From Rhizopus sp. PT2906 (lineage: Eukaryota; Mucoromycota; Mucoromycetes; Mucorales; Rhizopodaceae), in NCBI GenBank assembly GCA_025529335.1, contig JAMYHX010000490.1, positions 1 through 32,080 of the forward strand: a stretch of 32,080 bases of DNA. Reading direction: 5' to 3'. Made by a program: the position numbers and the translations under genes. Below are positions 20,803 to 29,700 of this stretch, in pieces (position 1 is the stretch's first letter; each line of letters begins with the position of its first letter). The notes beneath the pieces are model-generated. The model saw nothing but the letters and a program-made list of their open reading frames with translations, had not been told where the DNA came from and did no database searches.

Positions 20803-20941
20803 TTAATTGGGATTAGGTTTCTTTGGACACATCCTATGAATGAGTAAATGATAAGTATATTGTTTGCAAGAATAAAAATAAAGTAACCTACATAGAGTAA
20901 TGTCCCTTTTGACCACAGTGAATGCAACGACCGTCAGACAT
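20803..20941 (-). CDS. 26-residue CCHC zinc-knuckle mini-protein
   Basis: Two exons, complement(20803..20833, 20892..20941), joined by a 58-nt GT-AG intron. The product is 26 residues and contains one complete CCHC knuckle: CIHCGQKGHYSMMC (C-x2-C-x4-H-x4-C). The intron interrupts the knuckle between Ser and the two Met residues, and splicing restores the last Cys with exact spacing, which argues against chance. The reading ends PKKPNPN. An in-frame TAA 9 nt before the ATG, with no AG between, rules out a longer N-terminus by splicing at this ATG. CCHC knuckles bind single-stranded nucleic acid, as in CNBP-like proteins or retroelement Gag; here the role is unknown. It could be a relic of a longer poly-knuckle gene. 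Divergent from the unknown gene at 21504. Confidence 0.55.
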
Positions 20942-21146
20942 GTTTATATATTAGCTGTAAGGGGGCTTAGATATATAGTGATGGTATATATATATGTATA
21001 AAAATTAAAGAAGATATAAAAGCGTATGAGAGAAAAGAAAAAGAAGGAAAAGAAATATCTTTCTTAAATACCTTTGGTACTGTATGACAAATGTAATTAC
21101 TGAATTTAGACAATGACTTTTTGTTCTGCATGCCGATCTCTTCCGA

Positions 21147-21152
21147 CACGTG
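21147..21152. promoter_or_regulatory. CACGTG E-box
   Basis: Palindromic E-box in the context GACACGTGGCG, 206 bp upstream of the zinc-knuckle start. It fits the site expected for class B bHLH factors such as the one at 10831-11770; binding is inference. Confidence 0.5.
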
Positions 21153-21418
21153 GCGAAATGGTAACACAAAAGCTATCTATAGCTTTTATTTTTTATTAAA
21201 GTTATCTTTATAATTGCAAGCCATTATGCAATCATTCATAACATAAATAATACAATGCAGCAGCATAACAACTGTAGACTAGGGAACATTTGTTACCATG
21301 GATACTTCATCAGCTCCGAAAAAATAAACTCAATTTATTACCAATAAACCGGAGTTCTCTCTTGTTTAATGTTGTGTAAAACGTGTTTAATGTAACAAAT
21401 TCAAAAAATATATTCACC

Positions 21419-21428
21419 GCCACGTGGC
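21419..21428. promoter_or_regulatory. Perfect palindrome GCCACGTGGC (extended E-box)
   Basis: Ten-base perfect palindrome centred on CACGTG, 76 bp upstream of the plus-strand start at 21504. Together with the site at 21147 it gives two E-boxes in one divergent promoter. Confidence 0.55.
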
Positions 21429-21503
21429 TATACTCCACTGCTATGAATGTTTTAAAATAATCGTTGCCACGCGAGATGTCAAATTATTTTTATTTCCGAT
21501 TAA

Positions 21504-21932
21504 ATGTTTGAAGGAAAGGCCATTCTATGCTTTCATGCAACAGGACTACTACAAGGACATTGTATAAATCCTGACAATCAAACTTCACCATATAGTTTAG
21601 CCGGTCAACATTTACCTGATTACACTGATCCAGAACATAATGATTGTATGGAACCTGATGAATTTTACAAAGTAATCATTCATTCTCATGACAATAATGA
21701 GGACATTGAATTACTATTAAGAAGACAAAAAGCCAATGACGCCAGTGGACTTACAACACATGAAAATGACTTGGAATGCAACAACGGCTATACACTTTCA
21801 TTTGAAACAGAACAGTTTTTTGCTGGAAGCCAAGCAAAGAGATTAATGACAACCTATTTTTCAAGTAATGGCGATCAAGATGTCGTCATTTGCATTGGCA
21901 GCATAGTCCTAAACCAACAAGATATGAACTGA
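21504..21932 (+). CDS. Uncharacterised 142-residue protein
   Basis: One uninterrupted exon of 142 residues starting at ATG 21504. I do not recognise the family. It starts MFEGKAILCFHATGLLQG, mildly hydrophobic but without a clear signal peptide, and is overall acidic with several Asp/Glu/Asn/His-rich stretches (YTDPEHNDCMEPDEF, HSHDNNEDIELLL). It has four Cys and no obvious metal site or repeats. The C-terminal end reads DVVICIGSIVLNQQ, which looks like a beta strand. Coding is supported by its length in AT-rich DNA, a close plus-strand neighbour 77 bp downstream, and codon use like the neighbours. It could be lineage-specific. A CACGTG palindrome lies just upstream. Confidence 0.65.
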   Translation: MFEGKAILCFHATGLLQGHCINPDNQTSPYSLAGQHLPDYTDPEHNDCMEPDEFYKVIIHSHDNNEDIELLLRRQKANDASGLTTHENDLECNNGYTLSFETEQFFAGSQAKRLMTTYFSSNGDQDVVICIGSIVLNQQDMN

Positions 21933-22009
21933 AAGTGTCACAGCGATTATGACTCAGCCATCTTTTCTTATCTTTCCTTTTCTCCTCTATTTTCTCCTTT
22001 CGCACGGAC

Positions 22010-23037
22010 ATGACAATAAAGATTCAAGTTTTCACAGATTTTGACGGTACTCTTTCGATAGACGGTAAGCACTAAAGTATAGGTGCTTTATTGTTTCTAA
22101 TCTCCACAGATACTGGAATCCTCCTCATTGACGACCATCGATCACTTGGTACTGAGCGTAGAAAAGTTTTGGACCACGCCATTTTGAATGGAAGCATAAC
22201 CTACAGGTAAGATGATTGCCTTTGCTGCAGAGATACTAACTATGTCAAAGAGATGCACTTCAGGAGATGTGGGACAATGTTCATATTAGCTGGGAAGAAG
22301 CCTGGAGAGACCATTTGGATCGTATGTTATGTCAGTTATGATGACAGTAATTTTTGACCTTTTTTTTTTTTGCTAGACTGCCAAATTGATCCTGGATTCC
22401 CTTCATTTAATGAATTTTGTCGGGAAAATAACATTCCTGTCACTGTCTTAAGCAGGTAAATAAGAGGCTGACGTCATGAATGAGAGATATTGATATTTCT
22501 TTTTTGTAGTGGTCTTTATCCTGTATTAGAAAGAATCATGTTTAACTTTCTCGGAGAAAAGTCTAAGGATATAAAAATAGTTTGTAATAACGCCGAAATT
22601 AAAGATAGAACATGGAAAATTATTTGGAGAGATGATAGGTAAATTGTCATTATGGCTATATTTTTGCTCATTATTAATCATCATGATCTATTCTTAGTGA
22701 ATATGGCAACGATAAATCCAAAAGTAAGTTTAGTAATTTTAATTCTACTTTTATTAATATATTTTTAGCCCTTATTGAAGCACGGCAAAACGCTCCCAAG
22801 GACACCATCTTTATCTTTTGCGGCGATGGTGTATCTGATATCTCTGCTGCTAGACATGCTGATGTCTTATTTGCTCGCAGAGGTCGCGACTTGGAAATTT
22901 ACTGTCAGCGAGAAAACATTCCATTCATTGCCTTTGATACTTTTGCAGAAATAGAACAGGTTGTTAGAGATTTGGCTGAGGGAAAGTCTAAGCTTGAAAA
23001 GTCTGACACCGGCTTCTGCAAGATAATTCACGCTTAA
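22010..23037 (+). CDS. HAD-superfamily phosphatase (MtnX/PHOSPHO-like)
   Basis: Seven exons: 22010-22064, 22110-22206, 22251-22321, 22377-22455, 22510-22638, 22698-22723 (26 nt) and 22769-23037, all in phase, giving 241 residues. HAD motif I is FTDFDGTLS (D10 and D12, the nucleophile and acid/base pair), motif II is VTVLSSG (about 96-102), and the motif IV region is FCGDGVSDISAA (D172 and D176). The cap region with WDNVHISWEEAWRDHL resembles the phosphoserine-phosphatase/MtnX/PHOSPHO branch, so a small phosphorylated metabolite is the likely substrate; which one cannot be told. Probably cytosolic, with no signal or membrane segment. Several branch points match TACTAAC/CTAAY well (for example 22233-22239). 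It starts 77 bp after the stop of the unknown gene on the same strand and is the last solid gene in the window. Confidence 0.92.
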
Positions 23038-24180
23038 TAATAGAAAGTGCTAATAATCTGAATATGAATATATTAGAGACTATGTATGCAAGTTCATTGG
23101 TTCCGCTTGAAAAAGAATAAAAGCAGCGCTTTCCGATGAAACTTGACATATTTCTGAAAAAGAAAAAGAAAAAAAAGGCAATCTTTGCACACTGGTAAAA
23201 GCCAGGCTAGAAAACAATATCACTATTGTGTTTTTGAGATAGCTTTCAATCTTGGGTTGAAAGTGGTGTTTGCATAGGGTATATCATTTGTCTATTTGAC
23301 CTCGGTTGACAGATGAAGTCAATATTTGAGTATCAGATAATATAAAACACAAGCTATCTTTATTTTTATTGCTCTCTTTTTCATTTGCATGCTTTTTGTT
23401 GGCTGTTTACTATTTTAGCAATGATATTACACTTTATACAGTAAGTTCAAGTGTGCTATAGGAGAATTTTAAGAAAAAAAAAACTTGCGTATGGCCTCTA
23501 AAACACTTTAGGCTCTCTTGATGTCATAATGCCCAAAATATTAGACAAGCATCTTGCACACGCATGTATTTGGTTATGAGTATTATGAGCCTTCTGAAAT
23601 TGAAGCAAGTAAAGAAGACAACAGAAGATTGTTTAAAAGGCAACCAGGATGCTGCTAATAGTATGTTTTAAGACACTTGGAAACGCGTAACATTTAGAAG
23701 ATAACTCCACCTTATAGACTGCTATAATTTTTTTAATCAGAGCTGAACTGCATCCAGACACAATCTATCAAATTCTGTGAAGACTCCATGGCTGATAAAG
23801 TTATCTTTTTCTTTAACAAGTGAGCACATCCATAAAATCATTCAATAACGGCGAGCAAATAAATGCTAGGATGTCACTTAGAGGACCTCAGCATAGGCAG
23901 ACTAATATACTTTATAATCCTGATTTTATATCAAGTATTGGTAAATAGGTTATGGATGCTCCTGATCTAAAGGATAGCAAGGTCAATTTTCCGATACGTA
24001 GAACATGAACAAAACGCTGTAGCGAGCTGCTTAACCTGATCAAAGAGAAAAAAGACAGGGAGAGATCTAACATGTATATACAACTATTATGGAGAGTGAA
24101 ATAGAACAAACTCACAACTCAAATAGATCGTCATAAATCGTTATAATGGAGATACATGGACAGCAATTCAATAACACACT
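23038..24180. other. Gene-free stretch with possible eroded coding pieces
   Basis: No intact gene. Two short plus-strand readings look protein-like: YEYYEPSEIEASKEDNRRLF near 23575-23635, and KRCSELLNLIKEKKDRERSN followed by MYIQLLWRVK near 24015-24100, the latter in frame with an upstream APDLKDSKVNFPIRR across a stop. They may be remnants of a decayed gene or transposon, but I cannot name the family. Confidence 0.3.
23205..23345 (+). other. Cluster of inverted repeats downstream of the HAD gene
   Basis: Several short stems follow one another: an imperfect pair around AACAATA...TATTGTGTT (about 23211-23237), a perfect 7-bp stem CTTTCAA/TTGAAAG with a 7-nt loop (23243-23263), and a weaker TATTTGAC...AGTCAATA pair near 23293-23325. 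This could be a folded non-coding RNA or chance in AT-rich DNA. No snoRNA, tRNA or snRNA signature is complete. Confidence 0.2.
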
Positions 24181-26741
24181 TTTCGTAATTCTCCCCATTT
24201 CGTTAGCACACTCTTACAAACACGTCTGTATTTTCTCCGCTAATTAAAATAACAACACACCAATTTCCAGACGTTTCTTTTCCTGCTACTCTTGAAGTCT
24301 TTCCCCTTTGCCAATCCTTCTTTCGCTCAACTATCCTAAGCAATCTCACAAAACGAGTCCATTACAATATGTCGAAGCATTCGGCAAATCCCTTTTGGAA
24401 CGATCACCAAAAGCTTACTATAGACAGCTATTGGTTCAACATCTAAAAATACACTTTAAGTTTGAACAACTTCACCATTAAACCATCGTACTGTAAAAAA
24501 TGAAGGTATCGTATGAATCTGCTTTAATTCATCAATTTTTTAAATCAATTCAGCCTGCACCTTAGTTTCTGCCTTTGGTTAATGACTTACTAGGCTACAT
24601 ATGAGTTTTTATTTTTCTGTACTTAGAACAATCGGAGGTAATTAAAATCTACGAACACGCTTATTTGGTTCCGTGTAATGACTATTAAACAACTTTGTAT
24701 TGTGCAACAAATATCAGATTGTAAAACCTTTGTGAAATATTCGTAGTGTTGCTGAAAGGGAAAGCTACTTCAGATAAACTCAATAGAACCAGAGACTATA
24801 TTGCTTTGCTTCTTTGTAGCAGTATCAAGGGTAGTTATTCTATTTCTCCTCGCTAAGAGCTTTTCTTTTTTCTATGCTCTGCTCAGTTTTTTTCTCGTAT
24901 ATTGTAATAAAAGTAGTACAAGCAAATAAGGAGCATCAGCTGATTAGAATCACATTGCAAAAGAACCTTGTACTTTTGTTTGCTACACCTGTACAAAACT
25001 CTGTTTTGGTATAATTTATGGTATCAGTGCGCGCATTTAAGCTCCATATAATGCATGTGATTGTCATGTCATGCCTCTTTTCTTAGTTTTTCTTCCTTTT
25101 TAAGGCGAGTATACAAGTATGTAACTATTATTCTGTACATATGAATATAAGCTTCTAAACTTGGTTGATTACAGCTGACTGTTTAACAGACATGTAGTGT
25201 TAGTGATGGCCATAACTAAAATTTATGTATTCCTGATGTAAAGTCTATTTATAGTAAACTTAAAGTATTTTGTACAAGATTATATACCATGTTACCATCG
25301 ACCCTATTTAGAGTGTGTTACATACTACCCCCCCCCCCATGCACAGACGTCAAGAAGCTGGAGTAAAAAGAGAAAAATAGAAAAACAGCTGGTGCTACTA
25401 GCATTAATGATATTCGCAATTGACGATAATGGCGTTTTACATGCACGAGTTTTTTTTTCTTTGCTATCTTTTTGAAAGTACTAATCCAAGATCTAATCTT
25501 TTAAATTCTATCTCTATGTGATATTTCTTGTCATTGAGCCAAATACTTGCATAATTTCCCGCAAAATATACTCACTCACTTGCAAAGCCTTAGTTTCAGA
25601 GTACTTTCTGATCTCTTTTACTTAATCCGACAGCCTGTTAATATTGGTCTTATGACGGAACGTCGTTCTCATGAATCTATAATAATAACAAATGGTGTAA
25701 TGTAACTTTCTTGTTAAAAAGCAACAAGATAGCATGCTATCTGACAATGCTCGTTTTCCCAATATGCAAGCCATCAATAGACACACTAACTTTTTCTGTT
25801 CATATTTCGTTAGATCATCTCTTTTGGAGAATAGCTGCGGAGCAAATACTATGCTACGCTCGTTTTTGAGATCATAATTATCTTATTTTTGCTTTTTATT
25901 TCCTGTGGAACTATTGCTGCTTTGCCTGAGTATGTGCCTCCATTGTCACCCCAAGTTCAAACTCATAATCTTTGTCCGATGACTTGGTATTAGTCTAATA
26001 AATTAAGATATGAATGTGCCCATATCAGTTCAGCTTCGAATGATTTAACAAAAAGTCTCTAATTGACCATACATTACCATAAAAAACGTCTAAGGAAGCT
26101 ATTTTGTGATACTTGAATTTTAAAGGTAACATTCTTCTTGAAAATCATGATCAAATTAATGCTATCCAGTCGTAAAATAGGAAAATTAAAAAAGCGAAGA
26201 AGCATTACTCCTGTGAAGATAATAAATATAGAAGTCCAGGAACTGTGATGAGTGGTTTTTTCGATTTCATAGATGTACCTTTCATAGGCTGCTATTTCCA
26301 TACAAAGCGTTTAACTTCATGCACATTTCCTGAAATTCATATGAACTTTCAAATGATTCATAAAGGAATCCAGTCGATTTCTAGCCGTCGTTTTATAGAC
26401 AACTCATCTAAAAATAATATTTATACACTATATATCATTTCATTAATAAGATAATGGACAAGAACCCAGCTAATGAAAAAGGCAAAGGGGATTATAATTG
26501 TCGAAAACACAAACGTCGAAAGACTAAAAGAATTGTCTGCTATAATTTAATTATGTATGGAAAAAGGAGTTTGCTTTTCATTAAAATGAGCCAAGATAAA
26601 ATAAAATGATGGCTAATGCTCTGTGATATCCCAAATAAAGCTAAAATGTGCTAATCGAGTCATTTTCTATGTAACTGCGGCTGGTAAATAAAAAAGTCAA
26701 TATAAATGCTCTTTGAGATCAACCTTTATCCTGGAATATAA

Positions 26742-26744
<3 letters not shown>
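24181..26744. other. AT-rich gene-poor region
   Basis: No gene I can support. A short plus-strand reading at 24369-24446 (MSKHSANPFWNDHQKL..., 25 codons) faintly resembles the N-terminus of mucoralean Fanzor-type proteins, from memory only. A 55-codon stop-to-stop reading at about 25540-25705 and a hydrophobic reading at about 25850-25990 (IIIILFLLFISCGTIAALPE) lack start codons. A reading at 26455-26613 is Lys/Arg-rich (52 codons) with no known motif. Confidence 0.35.
25328..25338. repeat. Poly(C)11 tract
   Basis: Eleven consecutive C within otherwise AT-rich sequence; no associated gene seen. Confidence 0.9.

Positions 26745-26784
<40 letters not shown>
26745..26784. repeat. Poly(A)40 tract
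   Basis: Forty consecutive A on the plus strand, by far the longest homopolymer in the window. It could be the tail of an inserted retrocopy or LINE, or a slipped A tract. The sequence immediately upstream shows no reverse-transcriptase or endonuclease reading, and I could not find a target-site duplication by eye. Confidence 0.9.
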
Positions 26785-26785
<1 letters not shown>

Positions 26786-29700
26786 ATACAAACAGCAAAG
26801 ATTAATTTTATAAATTGTCTGCATATGATGACACACCGCTTCTCTAATCTTAGATTGTAATTAATGGAAAATAGTCCCTTAGTTGTCAAAAAGCTAATTA
26901 GATCCCAACACCTGTTTTTTCTTAAGCGGTAGTAAATATGCTCTTATTTTTATCATAAGGGTTACTGATTTAAAAAATAAGGGCAAAATTTTATTATGAA
27001 AGAAAGTAATACTTTACATTCATGCAAAAGGATCTTTTTAGTATACGTGGATTATTATTGAGAGCGTCAGCATAAACCTCTCTAACACAAATTCACTTTA
27101 TTCGTAAAAATTACAATTGCTTTTAACCTAACATCAGCTAAGAAGAATATTGTTCAATGATAGGGGTTACAAATTTTTATTTATATACATTGTGCATTTT
27201 TCTCTTTAATTGAAAGAAGGTATAGTTACAGTAAACAAATTATACATAACTCACTTTGTATATAAATAAGTCTCAACTTTTTCTGATCTTTCCAGCATGT
27301 GTTATTTAATTTTTATTACAAATGAATTAAATTATCATTGCTTAAACGCCCTGAAGTAAAAAATTAAGCAAAATAATATTCAGTTCTTTAATATCACAAT
27401 CTTTTGTAATTCTATTTTCTTCATCCAAGCTATATTTTAGAGTAGTTTACGATTTGTGGACGTAACTATCACAAGAATATGAATAAGTGTTTTTGATACT
27501 CATTATTAAAAATGGATTTGCCCTATTGGACTGTGAATGGATAAAAATACCAATATCACCTTCTCAACTGCTAAGGATTTCGTTTGGTGACACAACACGA
27601 ACAATGCCAATATAAGCAATTCTAGTCATCCTTTCATCTGCCTCCTTTCTTTACCTATAATTTATCATATCCCAAATCTACCAACAATTGAATAATTGAT
27701 AATATTACCATAACCTTTATTAATATTATCATTAACTAATAAACAATTGGTTTTTATTTTATATCTCAAATTAAATCGTCACAAAACACTATATATGACC
27801 ATTCACGTTTTGAATTAGAGAAACATTATAGTACTTTAACTGGGTATCCGCGGTTTCGCCTAAGGATTTCGCTGACTCTTGATTACGGAATATTCGCGAT
27901 ATTGGAATACCATTTTCGAAGAATTTCACAGCCACCACTTTGAACTTCCTATGATATTCATTTAGATTGTCGGTGTACAAGCTTTTTTACGGAATAAAAT
28001 CTGTGCTCCCGATAGCTATTCCGTAGCCTAGAGTCTATTTTTGGCAGCTTATTTTCTAACGTCCATTATATGGCCACTAAATAAGACCTTAGGATAAAGC
28101 GTTTGACGACTTCTATTGCTTTCAATTATTTTTAAACATTTTCTTTGCATTTACATGTCATTTCGACGTCAAAGCTTTTAAAAAAGAAGTCATGGCCTCA
28201 AGTTTACCATTGTCTGTAATTATAAATAGCCAAGACGCAAGAAGCCATATGTTTTTTACTATGTTTTAATTGGGAACTGCTTATGCTAACGGCAATAATA
28301 TTGTTATTATCGTAGTCTTATTATTACATCTCATATTAATAATGTCACTAAAAGCTCATATATGCAACATATTAACTTTCTTCTATGCTTTTTCCTTATC
28401 CTAAGTCCTTAATAAAAACATGATATTTTTCAGAAGCAGACGTTCCCTTTTTTTGGCTTAAATAGCTATAAAAATTTGGGGAAAAACCTATCGTCGGAAA
28501 GCTCGGGCATCCAAGCAGATCCTTTCGCATTTAAAATTGAGAAAAAAAGGAGAAAACATGATTTTTTATATATTCTTGTTTATTATATTGGGAATATAAA
28601 AAACAAAAAGTTTGGCAGAACTGTAATTTTTCTCTGTATAGAATTATATACCTCAGGTAGTTAAGAAAACTATATTTGAAGTATTTGTCCTTTTTTATTG
28701 AATATTTCTTTCACAGATATATGCCTTGAATAATATGTTAAAAGGCATACATTAAGTAAACAATTTGTACACTAAGGTGAAGGCTATCTGACATGATAGA
28801 TTTGTTCCTATTGTATAACCGGATATATGCAACCCTAATATATATATTTAGCCACGACATCTTTCCTTATGAAATAACAGCTTGTGACGTTTGATTATGC
28901 CATGACTACTTTCGTTCTTCAATATGTTCTCAAGGAGGCTTTTTTTCTCTTCTTGATCTGAGGCTACTTTTTATTTCTCTTCATATGCTATATAAGCTTT
29001 GAACCAACCCTTGGCCGCATTCAAATAGCAGATAATATTACGGCATATAGCTTATTAGATATCATCTCTAGCTTAAATTTAACATCAGTCTTATTGTTCT
29101 TTTGTGGGGCAGCTTGTCACACTTATAGACTTAAGAAATACAAATAGTTCAAATTATTCACTTTAATAGAGACCTTTCTTTCACCACAAGAATTGCACCA
29201 TTAAATTTACAAAAACACTAGAAGTCTGAACACCCTCTCATTTTCCATTCGAGTAATAAATTTACGTTATCAATCATTACTAATTCATGCAGAAATAAAA
29301 AATGATGCTTTGCTTGGAAAGCACAAAATCTTCTGCCAAACATACACAGAATACCGTATTAACTAATGTTCTAATATTCTCTAATGCACAACCATCAGAT
29401 ATGTGCGTGCAAATACAAGCATACGAAAGAAATAAAGATTAAACCTTCCATTAGTTAGATGAGGCTACAGTTAGTAGTTAATAAAAATAAATTCTACTTA
29501 AGAAAAGACCCAACTTTATTTTAAAATTATGGATATTTGTATAAATTGGTCAATAAAACGCAGACGAATAGTGGTTAATTATATTATTCTTAAAATGATA
29601 CTACATTTTTTTACTTAGTATTAAAGTCTTGTTTGTAATAAGAGCTTTAACAAAAGTTAAATGCAAAGCAAATAAAGAAAAGTTTTTTTCTAAAATTTTA

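Larger units (their letters stand above)
20942..21503. promoter_or_regulatory. Divergent promoter region with two CACGTG E-boxes
   Basis: 562 bp between the zinc-knuckle start (minus) and the unknown gene start (plus). It has two CACGTG sites, listed separately, and TA-rich stretches at about 20985-21000. A good-context ATG at 21298 opens only a nine-codon reading and could be an upstream ORF if the plus transcript starts before it. Confidence 0.5.

Noticed and set aside
20967..21167. Minus-strand 66-codon open frame upstream of the zinc-knuckle gene
   Set aside because: Phe/Ile/Ser-rich composition typical of AT-rich noise, and an in-frame stop just before the zinc-knuckle ATG prevents joining it as an N-terminal exon.
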